Positions 35,144 to 44,241 of a stretch of DNA of 64,000 bases are shown here, piece by piece; position 1 is the first letter of the stretch, and the number at the start of each line of letters is the position of its first letter. Both the position numbers and the translations under genes were made by a program. Origin of the DNA: Acetatifactor sp. (GTDB taxonomy: Bacteria > Bacillota > Clostridia > Lachnospirales > Lachnospiraceae); NCBI GenBank assembly GCA_024695935.1, contig JAILHH010000023.1:62001-126000 (forward strand), given 5' to 3'. The notes under the pieces were generated by a model, which was not told where the DNA came from, made no database searches, and saw only the letters and a program-made list of their open reading frames with translations.

Positions 35144-36931
35144 TCATTCTTTTAAATCCGCCAAAAGACAGACCTGAATGGGTAATAGCACGATCAGACT
35201 GTAAACATAACGCAGCGCTGCCATAGGTCCCAAAAAGCATGTGCCAAGATAAAGGGCAGGGATCAGCATCACCGCAATAATACCGCTTTTTTTCCTGAGG
35301 ATGGCAAAAAAGATAAGTATGATTGCCAGCCAGATATATCCGTCACTTCGATATGCATAACCAAGTAACGGGGTATTTTCATATTCTCCATCATAGAACC
35401 AATGGGAATAAAGAGCATTTACCGGGTGACATAAATCTTTCTTTTCGATTTGATCACCGACTCCGATAAGCATATGGTAAAGCCTGATGTCCATTTCGGC
35501 ATACATTCCGCGTCCAAGCGGGAACCAGTATCCCATCGTATTGGTGACGATTTCCTCTATATATTCTCCCGGGAAATCAAGTCCAATCTTTATCCAGAGC
35601 TTAAGGAAATTTAATTTGTTCGATCCCAGGAGACTCTCGTTTGCTTCACCTTTTACCGGATCGGCATTGTATGGATTATATTTTTTCAGCGCTTCTTCGC
35701 TGACATATGACAGCAGTTCCTCGTAATACTCATCTTTCATCTCCCCCGGTCGATACGCGGCCACACGTGCCATGCACTGGAGAGGTATACTCATGGATTC
35801 CCTGTTGGAGTTACCCTGAATTGCGTTAACTTTATGGATCAGAGCATTGTTAATGCCGGAATAAAGGAGAAACGCTGCCATCAGAATGAGTAACGCTTTT
35901 CCTTTAGCTTTCCATGTTTTTTGAAAAAGAACAAGAATGACCATTCCAATAACAATTGCATAAAGTCCGTTATTTCGATAAAGCATTGCCCCGGCTCCTG
36001 TGATCACCATGCCGATGATCTGCGGCACACGGAATGACTCTCTGTCATAAAAATAACGGATAACATAAATCATAAAAGCCATAAAAAAGGCTGCAAACAA
36101 AATATCCTTGGTGGCTGTGATAGCCATAACGGGATGCATCGGGAACAATGCAAACCAAAGGAGGGCACCTCTGTCGAGCCATCGTGAAAAGCCTTTTTTA
36201 TAGATATAAGTAACCGCATATGCGCAGGATGCACTGAGTGCCAGCATTTGAATGATGGTATAAATTTGAGCTCCCGCTGCGGGATTGCCTATGGATCGTC
36301 CGAAATTATACGCAGCTCCCATCAAAAGGGTATGAGCCAGGGGATGGTGGGTTGTATGATATCCCTCCACCACGTTCTGGAGCTGATAGGGCGAATCCAC
36401 CACAAAGTTTCCCGGCCAGAAAGCCAAAAATACAGGAAACCATGCAGCAAATATAATTCCCCATGCCGTGAGAAAACGGCTTAGGCTCTTTTCCCTGATT
36501 TTGGCACCTTCTAAATGGTCCCTGAAGCGATCCGCTGCCAGTAATAACTCTTCGGAAAGCGGAGCCAAAAAAAGAGACAGACCCAAAATAGCACCGATCT
36601 GTGTGATAATTGTAGCCGCATCCGTAAATATATCATTTATAAAATGAGCATATATTCCCCAGACACAGCTTAAGGAAATAAACAGTCCCAAAACAAAAGA
36701 AACGATATGCAACCGTTTGTCATTTCGTTTCGTCATCCGATAGAGCATGATGCAGGTCAAACCATACATGACCCATGCCGACAGATTCATTCCGAATGAT
36801 GTCACTCCGTTATAAGCGGCCATCGCTCCGACAATACCGGAAAGATGGCCAGCTGCTGCCACGGAACCGTAAGACAAAACAAGAATAAACAGGATAAGCG
36901 CTGTTTCTTTCTTTCCTTTATCCTTAAACAT
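35144..36931 (-). CDS. Polytopic membrane protein, DUF6020-like
   Basis: A 595-residue protein with about twelve or more hydrophobic helices. A loop after the fifth helix reads [20 protein letters not shown] followed by [11 protein letters not shown], a pattern seen in DUF6020 proteins and similar to GT-C enzymes with an acidic first loop. A large extracytoplasmic loop (about 375-510) carries [15 protein letters not shown]. Its start codon overlaps the rmlB stop in TAATG, so the two are co-translated. A role in glycosylating or processing lipid-linked sugars on the outer face is plausible only from context. Confidence 0.7.
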   Translation of the reverse strand: MFKDKGKKETALILFILVLSYGSVAAAGHLSGIVGAMAAYNGVTSFGMNLSAWVMYGLTCIMLYRMTKRNDKRLHIVSFVLGLFISLSCVWGIYAHFINDIFTDAATIITQIGAILGLSLFLAPLSEELLLAADRFRDHLEGAKIREKSLSRFLTAWGIIFAAWFPVFLAFWPGNFVVDSPYQLQNVVEGYHTTHHPLAHTLLMGAAYNFGRSIGNPAAGAQIYTIIQMLALSASCAYAVTYIYKKGFSRWLDRGALLWFALFPMHPVMAITATKDILFAAFFMAFMIYVIRYFYDRESFRVPQIIGMVITGAGAMLYRNNGLYAIVIGMVILVLFQKTWKAKGKALLILMAAFLLYSGINNALIHKVNAIQGNSNRESMSIPLQCMARVAAYRPGEMKDEYYEELLSYVSEEALKKYNPYNADPVKGEANESLLGSNKLNFLKLWIKIGLDFPGEYIEEIVTNTMGYWFPLGRGMYAEMDIRLYHMLIGVGDQIEKKDLCHPVNALYSHWFYDGEYENTPLLGYAYRSDGYIWLAIILIFFAILRKKSGIIAVMLIPALYLGTCFLGPMAALRYVYSLIVLLPIQVCLLADLKE

Positions 36932-38019
36932 TAATGGGTTCTCCCATACATATCGTCATAGTATTTCTGATAATCTCCGCTTGTGACATTCTTCATCCAG
37001 TCCTCATGTTCAAAGAACCAGGCAATTGTCTTTTTGATACCGTCCTTGAACATGGTCTCGGGATACCAGCCGATCTCTGCCTTGATCTTGTCAGGAGCAA
37101 TGGCATAACGTCTGTCATGACCTTTACGATCCTCCACATAGGTGATGAGATCCTTTGTCACAAGTGCTTTTCTCGGATCGGAATCCGGCAGCATTTCCTG
37201 AAGAGTCTCAATGATGATATTGATGATCTCAATGTTCTGTTTCTCATTGTGACCGCCAACGTTATATGTCTCAAAAAGTTTTCCCTGTTCCTGTACCATA
37301 TCAATGGCCTTCGCGTGATCCTCAACAAAAAGCCAGTCTCTTACGTTCTTTCCGTCTCCGTATACGGGAAGCTTCTTGCCCTGAAGAGCATTGTTGATAA
37401 TAAGAGGGATCAGCTTTTCGGGGAACTGATAAGGGCCGTAGTTGTTGGAGCAGTTGGTAATGTTGGCAGGGAAATGGTATGTATCCATATATGCCTTTAC
37501 CAACATGTCTGAACTTGCCTTACTTGCTGAGTAAGGGCTGTGGGGATCGTAGGGTGTGGTCTCATAAAAGAAAGCCTTGTCATCATCGGGAAGTGAACCG
37601 TACACTTCATCCGTTGAAACATGCAAAAACTTCTTGCCCTCTTTGAACGATCCGTCAGGAAGCTCCCATGCAGCCTTTGCACAGTTAAGCATTACAGCAG
37701 TTCCGAGCACGTTTGTCTGAACGAAAACCTCGGGATTTCTGATACTTCTGTCAACGTGGCTCTCTGCAGCAAAATGTACCACTCTGTCGATGTCATTTTC
37801 CGCAAAGATCTTTGCAATGGCATCTTTATCACAAATATTTGCTTTCACAAATGTGTAATTATCTCTGTTCTCGATGTCCTTTAAATTCTCAAGATTTCCT
37901 GCGTATGTGAGGGCATCTACGTTAATGATCCTTATCTCATCACCATATTTTTTGAACATATAGTGAATGTAATTTGAACCGATAAATCCGGCTCCTCCGG
38001 TTACAAGATAGGTTCTCAT
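36931..38019 (-). CDS. rmlB: dTDP-glucose 4,6-dehydratase
   Basis: A 362-residue extended SDR enzyme. The NAD-binding loop is VTGGAGFIGSNY, the catalytic Thr-Asp-Glu motif is STDEVYGSL, the Tyr/Lys pair is YSASKAS, and ITNCSNNYGPYQFPEKLIPL is diagnostic for RmlB. It dehydrates dTDP-glucose to the 4-keto-6-deoxy sugar on the way to dTDP-rhamnose. GGAGGAG lies before the ATG. About 120 AT-rich bases upstream probably hold a promoter, but I cannot fix its boxes. No rmlD gene is in the window. Confidence 0.96.
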   Translation of the reverse strand: MRTYLVTGGAGFIGSNYIHYMFKKYGDEIRIINVDALTYAGNLENLKDIENRDNYTFVKANICDKDAIAKIFAENDIDRVVHFAAESHVDRSIRNPEVFVQTNVLGTAVMLNCAKAAWELPDGSFKEGKKFLHVSTDEVYGSLPDDDKAFFYETTPYDPHSPYSASKASSDMLVKAYMDTYHFPANITNCSNNYGPYQFPEKLIPLIINNALQGKKLPVYGDGKNVRDWLFVEDHAKAIDMVQEQGKLFETYNVGGHNEKQNIEIINIIIETLQEMLPDSDPRKALVTKDLITYVEDRKGHDRRYAIAPDKIKAEIGWYPETMFKDGIKKTIAWFFEHEDWMKNVTSGDYQKYYDDMYGRTH

Positions 38020-38140
38020 GCTTTTTTCTCCTCCTTAAAATGCACTCTTTACAATGCATTCATTATTTTTTAATGTACTTACTAATAATACTTTTGAAAA
38101 CTAAAGTAATCTTTGTTGATTTTTTAAGAAAAACGAAATA

Positions 38141-41100
38141 TTAATATCCAAGATAACTCCAGTCTAAATCCACATCTCCGCTGATTCCGCTGACCTTACC
38201 CTTTGAAGAATACTGCCAGAGATCATATCTGCCTGTGTAGGTAGGCGCTGAAGCATACTGGGCAAGCCAGATCTTGTAAGCAGAAAGCTGACTTGCATTC
38301 ATCTTTTCATTTAACCAGGTCTTGTTTGCATAAACTCCGGGAGTGTATCCGCCCCTCTTTATGGTCTCACAGAAGGTCTTTATGACTGCGGTCCTGGTCT
38401 CCTTGCTGATCTTGTCGCCTCGTCCGCCGCTTCCCTCCACATCCAGGAAAACAGGATATGAGATCTTGTAACCCTTTATCTGATCCAGAACAAAGGACGC
38501 TTCCTCAACGGCTTCCACCTCATCTATGGCCTGTGTAAAGAAGTATACTCCGACCTTAAGGCCGGCTGATGTCGCACCTTTTATATTCTGTGTAAACTTG
38601 GGATCCACGATAAGCGATCCGGCAGATGAACCTCTGTATCCGCATCTGATGATGACATAGGATATACCGGAGTTTTTAACTGCCTTCCAGTCGATGCTTC
38701 CGTTCCACTTGGAAACGTCTATACCCATTGCTCCGTTTCCGAGAACCAGGCTTCCGTCGCTGGCAAAGGTGTATTTTGCACCCTGGATAACCTGTTCGCC
38801 GGTGACTTTCTTGCCGTTTTTATCAAAGAAATAAACATTTCCCTTGATGGTCTGCCATCCGGTGTATTTGATCTCACCCTTAAGGTAAAAGGCCGAAGCT
38901 GTGTAATAATCGGCATTTGTAGCCTCTCTGTACTGGCCGTTCTCAAGTACGTAAACCTGCTCGCCATCCTTTGTGAGAAGCTTTGTCGTCTTGTCGTTTT
39001 TAGGATTATCCTTTACGGTAACCTTGCATACTTCGCTTACTTCCTCGCCACCCTCTTCCTTGTAGGAAACAGTGATATCTATAGGATTTGCACTTGTCTT
39101 CAGGGCAGTTACTATCACTTTGTTGGTGCCGCTTACGGTAACGGTGGCTACGCTCTCGTCGCTTGATTTTGCCTTCACGGGAGTGTTTGCAACAGTCACA
39201 TTTGTAAGAGTTGCGGTAAGTACCAGTTTCTCTGCATCTTCCACGCCCACAAAGGCGGTTGCCGTCTTCTTGTCAAGGGCGATAGCATATTTGTCCACAA
39301 CAGTAATGTTAAGGATCTTTGTGGGAGCTGTTATCTGAGTTCCCTCTTTGTAATTTGCACTGATCGTAACAGACTGAGCCGCGGTAGTGAGTTTTAAGCC
39401 TTTGATAGTAATCTCACCCTTGGTCTGATCTATTGTGGCATTGAAATATTCATTGCTTGAAGGTGTGACACTATATGTCAGTTCCTCACCCTCGGTGGCT
39501 CCGGTGGGAGTTACTTTTACCTTTACGGTTCCGTCCTTAGCCACATTTACGGTTGCAGGATTTATATCGATGGTAAATGCACTGTGACTTGCCGTTACGG
39601 TAACGGTGCACTCTGCAGTCTTTCCCTCGCAGGTGGCGGTTATCTTTGCAGTACCGGCCTTCAAAGCAGTGACAACACCGCTTTCGCTTACCGTTGCCAC
39701 ATCTGTCTTGTCACTTGACCAGGTAATGGTCTTTCCCGTAAGTTCTGTGTCGGCTGCATTCTTTGTAACGGCTGTGAGAGTCTCTGTTGCACCAACCTCA
39801 AGACTTGATGAAGTCTTTGAAAGTGTAATGGTATTAACCACAGTATCCTGTACGGGATCCCCTCCGGCTTCTCCGGACCCACTTCCGCTTTCTCCGCCTT
39901 CGGAGCCGTTTCCACCTTCATTGCCACCCTGGTTACCGTCTTCGTTGCCGGATATCGTATTTTCATTTAATTCGGCAATTCTGAAGAACTTCTTGGCCAA
40001 AGCCACCTTCATGGGGTCAACCAGGTCTGTCTTTAATACCTGAACATAATTGTCTGCAGTCTGAGTGCTTGCAACCCACTCGACTGTGTCAGTGAGCTTC
40101 GACTCCACAACAGTATCGTTTGCTGCTGTATCTTCCTTTGCCACATCGATCTCAGCCTCGGTCTTTACCTCATCCGAAACGTCGATCTTTTCATATGCGA
40201 TCTCACTCTTTACTTCGATGGTCTTTGTATCAAGGGGAAGTGTGAATCTCTCGTATTTTTCACCGTCAAGTTCATTTAATGTAACTTTGCACTTTCCGGT
40301 CTTTATTCCCTTTTTGTAGATGATTCCGTCCATGTCATCATCTTTCCAGGTTTCCTTTGTTCCGTCGGAAAATTCCACCGTAACCTCGAAGGGAACATTT
40401 GCCACCAGTTTTCCCGATGACTTATTGTTAAATTTGATCTTTAAATCCTTTAATACGGACGTCAGATTCATAACCACAACAACATTTGCGTTGTAATCCT
40501 CCTCATCGTATCCTGCGTTCTCATCCTCGACTTCATCTACCACAAATCTTGCCGCAACAGCCTCGTCCACTGCGATAAGGCCCTTTCCGCCGATGGTCTC
40601 TATTCCGTCAAGCTGTGTTCCCACAGAGGAATAGTCCTTGTTAACCTTTGTGTTTTTTGTACCATGAAGAAGAAGTGCACCTGCCAGCACGAGAAGAGCG
40701 ATGACCAGCACTCCTGTCAGGGCGACAACCCTGTCCATGGTGGTCATATTCATGAGAAATTCACCGATCTTTCCAAAAAATCCGGTGGCAGTTTCATCAT
40801 CCTCATCATATTCCAAGATAAAGGCCTCATCGTCACTGTTCATATATTCCACATCGGAAGCTTCATCAAAGGCCTCATCCTCATAGACTTCGTCTTCGTA
40901 ATATTCTCCCTCGGGCGCTTCATCTTCATAATACTCGCCGTCCTCGTCACCGTAGTATCCTTCGCCCTCTTCGCCCTCAGCGTAATACTCATCCTCTGCG
41001 CCTTCTTCGTAGGTTTCGGCATATTCGCCTTCCTCGTAAGCATCTAAACCATATGTCACATCCTCGGGGTTTTCCTCATAGTACTCATCTTCATATTCAT

Positions 41101-41176
41101 AGGATCCCTCGGAATCCTCGTAGAATTCATCCTCGTCGTAAATTTCTTCGGATTTATTTCGGCCAAATAACTTCAT
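38141..41176 (-). CDS. Large GH25 wall protein with acidic cytoplasmic tail and Ig-like domains
   Basis: A 1011-residue protein. Residues 1-140 are extremely acidic and Tyr-rich with YYEDE-type repeats. A membrane helix follows (about 147-170), then a beta domain related to that of the smaller GH25 paralogue (about 235-345), a Gly/Glu/Ser linker (about 415-450), and bacterial Ig-like (Big_2) repeats (about 455-740; TLTAVTKNAADTELTGKTITWSS, GTAKITATCEG). Next is a wall-binding-type repeat (TGWQTIKGNVYFFDKNGKKV) and a C-terminal GH25 domain ([26 protein letters not shown]). The acidic part precedes the helix with no signal before it, so it should be cytoplasmic. Likely a wall remodelling muramidase; the acidic tail could be a scaffold. 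Confidence 0.88.
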   Translation of the reverse strand: MKLFGRNKSEEIYDEDEFYEDSEGSYEYEDEYYEENPEDVTYGLDAYEEGEYAETYEEGAEDEYYAEGEEGEGYYGDEDGEYYEDEAPEGEYYEDEVYEDEAFDEASDVEYMNSDDEAFILEYDEDDETATGFFGKIGEFLMNMTTMDRVVALTGVLVIALLVLAGALLLHGTKNTKVNKDYSSVGTQLDGIETIGGKGLIAVDEAVAARFVVDEVEDENAGYDEEDYNANVVVVMNLTSVLKDLKIKFNNKSSGKLVANVPFEVTVEFSDGTKETWKDDDMDGIIYKKGIKTGKCKVTLNELDGEKYERFTLPLDTKTIEVKSEIAYEKIDVSDEVKTEAEIDVAKEDTAANDTVVESKLTDTVEWVASTQTADNYVQVLKTDLVDPMKVALAKKFFRIAELNENTISGNEDGNQGGNEGGNGSEGGESGSGSGEAGGDPVQDTVVNTITLSKTSSSLEVGATETLTAVTKNAADTELTGKTITWSSDKTDVATVSESGVVTALKAGTAKITATCEGKTAECTVTVTASHSAFTIDINPATVNVAKDGTVKVKVTPTGATEGEELTYSVTPSSNEYFNATIDQTKGEITIKGLKLTTAAQSVTISANYKEGTQITAPTKILNITVVDKYAIALDKKTATAFVGVEDAEKLVLTATLTNVTVANTPVKAKSSDESVATVTVSGTNKVIVTALKTSANPIDITVSYKEEGGEEVSEVCKVTVKDNPKNDKTTKLLTKDGEQVYVLENGQYREATNADYYTASAFYLKGEIKYTGWQTIKGNVYFFDKNGKKVTGEQVIQGAKYTFASDGSLVLGNGAMGIDVSKWNGSIDWKAVKNSGISYVIIRCGYRGSSAGSLIVDPKFTQNIKGATSAGLKVGVYFFTQAIDEVEAVEEASFVLDQIKGYKISYPVFLDVEGSGGRGDKISKETRTAVIKTFCETIKRGGYTPGVYANKTWLNEKMNASQLSAYKIWLAQYASAPTYTGRYDLWQYSSKGKVSGISGDVDLDWSYLGY

Positions 41177-41215
41177 AAATTCCCATCCTTATAATTTCGT
41201 CTTTTTACGCAATAG

Positions 41216-41237
41216 TATATTGTTTTTGCACAATATA
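41216..41237 (-). promoter_or_regulatory. Inverted repeat at the GH25 gene promoter
   Basis: A perfect repeat TATATTGT-N6-ACAATATA lies 40 bases upstream of the large GH25 gene and overlaps a TATACT -10 candidate on the minus strand. It may be an operator; no regulator is assigned. Confidence 0.45.
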
Positions 41238-41327
41238 GCAAATTGCCCACTCCGTAACATTATAACATCCTATACATATTTATTCAAGGATAAGGACAGA
41301 TCATGGGGCCCTTTCTTTCCGCTTTTA

Positions 41328-41355
41328 TTGACGGTTGAGCGATTTATGTTATACT
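41328..41355 (+). promoter_or_regulatory. Promoter of the ispE operon
   Basis: TTGACG (41328-41333) and TATACT (41350-41355) are separated by 16 bases on the plus strand, about 60 bases before the ispE start. Confidence 0.65.
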
Positions 41356-41415
41356 TATATATATCGTGTATACAAAAAACACTTAAATACAATCGAAAAC
41401 AAGGATAAGCAATAT

Positions 41416-42276
41416 ATGGATTTACTTACTTTAAAAGCTTATGCAAAGATAAACTTAAGCCTGGATGTGACGGGAAGACGCCCAAACGGATACCATGACG
41501 TAAAAATGGTCATGCAGTCCGTGGACATTTTTGATGTCCTCACCTTCCGGAAAACCATTGCAGGCATAAATCTTAAAGTCGATAACAGCGAGCTTTCCGC
41601 CTCGTCAGACAATCTGATATGTAAAGCCGCAAAGCTCATGTTTGACGAATTTGATCTGTCGGGCGGTATCGACATTACTCTTCAAAAAAATATTCCCATC
41701 GCTGCAGGTATGGCCGGCGGAAGCACAGATGCTGCAGCCACATTCAAAGGCATCAATACTCTGTACGGATTAAACCTGACAGTTTCCGAACTTTGCGACC
41801 TTGGGGTAAAGCTGGGGGCAGACATTCCGTTTTGCATAATGGGAGGCACCGCTTTGAGCGAGGGAATAGGTGAGAAACTGACTCCCATAAAGAATCCTCC
41901 ACAGTGCATTTTGCTTGTGGCCAAGCCCGACATAAACGTATCCACAAAGGAAGTTTATACAAAGATTGATGCCATCACACTCCCCGGACACCCGGATGTT
42001 GACGGCATGGTAAAAGCCATCGAAGAGGGGGATCTAAATAAAATGTGTTCCCTCACAGGGAATGTGCTGGAATATGTAACTGAATCGGATCACCCCATCA
42101 TTACAAAGATAAAAAAGATCATGAAGGATGAAGGAGCTCTCACCTCCATGATGAGCGGAAGCGGTCCTACGGTATTTGGAATATTTACGGACAGTTCAAA
42201 GGCGGAAAAAGCCTTTGCGGATATAAAGGAAACTTGTGGCCTCAGGCAGGTCTACATAACAGGATTCATTTTTTAA
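41416..42276 (+). CDS. ispE: 4-diphosphocytidyl-2-C-methyl-D-erythritol kinase
   Basis: A 286-residue GHMP kinase of the MEP isoprenoid pathway. The N-terminus LKAYAKINLSLDVTGRRPNGYHDV is typical of IspE, the ATP loop is PIAAGMAGGSTDAAA, and the C-terminal motif is MMSGSGPTVFGIF. The ATG at 41416 has AAGGAT upstream; 27 extra codons of open frame before it are not family-like. It is followed at 16 bases by a GntR-family gene, an order common in Clostridia. Confidence 0.96.
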   Translation: MDLLTLKAYAKINLSLDVTGRRPNGYHDVKMVMQSVDIFDVLTFRKTIAGINLKVDNSELSASSDNLICKAAKLMFDEFDLSGGIDITLQKNIPIAAGMAGGSTDAAATFKGINTLYGLNLTVSELCDLGVKLGADIPFCIMGGTALSEGIGEKLTPIKNPPQCILLVAKPDINVSTKEVYTKIDAITLPGHPDVDGMVKAIEEGDLNKMCSLTGNVLEYVTESDHPIITKIKKIMKDEGALTSMMSGSGPTVFGIFTDSSKAEKAFADIKETCGLRQVYITGFIF

Positions 42277-42292
42277 ATAATCGGGGTATGGC

Positions 42293-42976
42293 ATGACAGA
42301 CAATTTACAGATCAAAATGGATGATTTTCTGCCTTTAAGAGATGTTGTCTTTAACACTCTCAGGCAGGCGATCCTCACGGGGGATCTAAAGCCCGGCGAA
42401 AGGCTGATGGAGATCCACCTTGCGGACAAATTAGGTGTGAGCAGGACTCCCATCAGAGAAGCCATCAGAAAATTAGAGCTTGAAGGACTGGTGATAATGA
42501 TCCCCAGGCGCGGGGCTGAGGTTGCACAGATCACGGAAAAAAGCATGAATGATGTGCTGGAAGTACGTCAGTCTCTGGATGCTCTGTGCGTGGAGCTTGC
42601 ATGCGACAGAATCACTGCGGAGGAGCTTGAAAACCTAAAGCGGGCCTGCGTCGGCTTTGAACTTGCGGTAAAGACAAAGGATACTAAAAAGATCGCTCAG
42701 GCGGACGTAGCCCTTCACGATATCATCTTAAAGGCCACCGGAAACGACAGACTCATAAACCTGGTCAACAACCTGGCTGAGCAGATGTACAGATACAGAT
42801 TCGAATATATAAAGGATGCGACACAGCACGATATGCTGGTGGAGGAACACAGACAGATTTACGAAAGTATCGTAAAAAAGGATAAAGATGCCGCCTCAAA
42901 GGCAGCCTGGACCCATATCGAGAACCAGAAAAAAGCCATCATCCACCAGATCAGGCTGGATCAGGAAAGCAAATAA
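42293..42976 (+). CDS. GntR family regulator, FCD type
   Basis: A 227-residue transcription factor. The N-terminal winged helix reads LRQAILTGDLKPGERLMEIHLADKLGVSRTPIREAIRKLE; the C-terminal all-helical FCD domain has the metal/ligand-binding pattern with Asp and His residues (VALHDIILKATGN, EEHRQIYESI). Ligands of this group are usually organic acids. Its steady position after ispE does not by itself reveal the target. Confidence 0.93.
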   Translation: MTDNLQIKMDDFLPLRDVVFNTLRQAILTGDLKPGERLMEIHLADKLGVSRTPIREAIRKLELEGLVIMIPRRGAEVAQITEKSMNDVLEVRQSLDALCVELACDRITAEELENLKRACVGFELAVKTKDTKKIAQADVALHDIILKATGNDRLINLVNNLAEQMYRYRFEYIKDATQHDMLVEEHRQIYESIVKKDKDAASKAAWTHIENQKKAIIHQIRLDQESK

Positions 42977-42980
42977 TCCT

Positions 42981-43427
42981 ATGAACAAAAATATAAAAAC
43001 AGATAAATCAAATGTTAAGATCGCCATAATGGGAAAGCAGACAAGTCCCGAGGGCGAGACCTCAACATCCCGCACCATCTCTCCCGGCTTCTTTACGGAG
43101 ACGGATATTAAAAAAGAGATATTCTTTACGGAAAAAGGCGGTTCTGATGAAGAGGTAAAAACCAGGATCCTCTATGACGAAAACATGGTGGAGATCATAA
43201 GGGACGGAGCATCGTCTTCTCATATGATCTTTGAACCCGGAAAGGCCAATATGACAAAATACAGGACGTCATTTGGCACACTTCTTCTCGGGGTTTCCAC
43301 AAAAAAGCTGGAATTTTACACAGAAAGAGGAAAGACCACCATCAGACTTACTTATGAACTGCTTGACAACACAGGCATCATATCCACCAACGAAACCGTT
43401 ATAAGCATCAGATTCTCAATCGAGTAG
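42981..43427 (+). CDS. DUF1934 (YwiB-like) protein
   Basis: A 148-residue protein with a predicted all-beta fold of the DUF1934 family, small calycin-like barrels of unknown ligand. Visible features: IKKEIFFTEKGG strand pair, FEPGKANMTKYRTSFGTLLLGVSTKKLEF and RLTYELLDNTGIISTNETVISI. It starts four bases after the GntR gene stop and closes the operon before a bidirectional terminator. Confidence 0.75.
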   Translation: MNKNIKTDKSNVKIAIMGKQTSPEGETSTSRTISPGFFTETDIKKEIFFTEKGGSDEEVKTRILYDENMVEIIRDGASSSHMIFEPGKANMTKYRTSFGTLLLGVSTKKLEFYTERGKTTIRLTYELLDNTGIISTNETVISIRFSIE

Positions 43428-43454
43428 GCTGACTCCTATTTCAACTCTGTTTCA

Positions 43455-43533
43455 CACCTCAAGGCAAAGCCTTTCGGTGTTCTACAGTCGCCTAAGTCCC
43501 CCTCGCAAGCGAGCTTGCAGGTGGGACCTAGGC
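43455..43533. repeat. Structured non-coding element with two hairpins
   Basis: A first hairpin (43455-43479, CACCTCAAGGC / GCCTTTCGGTG) is followed by a longer one (43490-43533) with arms GCCTAAGTCCCCCT and AGGTGGGACCTAGGC, capped by the perfect inner stem GCAAGC/GCTTGC. It differs in composition from its surroundings and is unlike a terminator. It could be a REP-like or MITE-like element. Confidence 0.5.
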
Positions 43534-43548
43534 TCGTTGTTATACAAA

Positions 43549-43582
43549 AAAGAGCGTATCGCCAAAAACGACACGCTCTTTT
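43549..43582. terminator. Bidirectional terminator
   Basis: The stem GAGCGTATCG / CGACACGCTC is flanked by A-runs on the left and T-runs on the right. It sits between the plus-strand ispE operon and the minus-strand gene at 43585, so it can serve both. Confidence 0.75.
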
Positions 43583-43584
43583 AA

Positions 43585-44064
43585 TTATTTAATGGGTTTT
43601 GCTCCGGCTTTTTCCTGAGCCTTCTCAAGAGCCTGTTTCCAGATACTCTTCTTTTTCTCGGGTTCCTTTGAATCGTTCTTTCCGTGAAGTCCCTTTACAT
43701 CCAGCACATAGATACCGCTGACGGAAGCCTTTACTTCCTTTTTCACGGGAACTGACTCGAAAATCTTGTCATCACAGATAAGAGACATGATCTGAGGACC
43801 GATCTTTGCCTTGATGATGGGAAGTTTCTGACCTCTCATGGCTTTGGGAGTCTGGTCGATCACCATCTGAGGAAGACCGGATTCCTTTATCTTCATCCTC
43901 TTTTTGTCAATTATGAGCATTGACACTGTCTGCTTGTTTGCCTGAAGGAGTTCCTGCTGTTCCTCCTGTCTCTTCTGAGCTTTCTTTCCGAAAAAATATA
44001 AAAGACCAATTGCAACTGCCAATACGACAGTGACAACTATTAATACTATTACACCTGTACTCAA
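43585..44064 (-). CDS. Membrane-anchored hypothetical protein
   Basis: A 159-residue protein with one N-terminal transmembrane helix (about 4-24), a short coiled coil (KKAQKRQEEQQELLQANKQ), a compact domain (about 45-125) with PKAMRGQKLPIIKAKIGPQIMSLICDD, and a Lys-rich tail. No known family is recognised. The start is TTG, supported by AGGAGG eight bases upstream. Transcribed alone from the promoter at 44106-44135. Confidence 0.75.
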   Translation of the reverse strand: MSTGVIVLIVVTVVLAVAIGLLYFFGKKAQKRQEEQQELLQANKQTVSMLIIDKKRMKIKESGLPQMVIDQTPKAMRGQKLPIIKAKIGPQIMSLICDDKIFESVPVKKEVKASVSGIYVLDVKGLHGKNDSKEPEKKKSIWKQALEKAQEKAGAKPIK

Positions 44065-44105
44065 TGATATTTCCTCCTAATAATGCGTAAACGCTTGCGG
44101 AAATC

Positions 44106-44135
44106 ATTGTAACATAGCTTTACATTATTTATCAA
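44106..44135 (-). promoter_or_regulatory. Promoter of the 159-residue membrane protein gene
   Basis: Minus-strand TTGATA (44130-44135) and TTACAA (44107-44112) or TACAAT (44106-44111), with 17-18 bases between, lie about 40 bases before the start codon. Confidence 0.55.
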
Positions 44136-44157
44136 CGAATCTTTTTTCAAAAAATAC

Positions 44158-44185
44158 TAAAGTTTTATAAACTTTCGGTCGATAA
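44158..44185 (+). promoter_or_regulatory. Sigma-28 (SigD/FliA)-like promoter
   Basis: TAAAGTTT (44158-44165) is an exact match to the flagellar sigma -35; GTCGATAA (44178-44185) differs at one base from its -10, GCCGATAA. The spacer is 12 bases, one more than ideal. It lies 56 bases before the gene at 44242. Confidence 0.6.
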
Positions 44186-44241
44186 CAAAGATAGATCAAG
44201 GAAGATCGTTTCATTACCATTTTTTAAGAGAGGGAAAAGCC

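Noticed and set aside
40700..41047. Plus-strand hydrophobic ORF opposite the acidic tail of the GH25 protein
   Set aside because: It is the antisense of GAA/GAT-rich codons, which always reads as Phe/Leu/Ile; the minus-strand gene has a ribosome site and domains.
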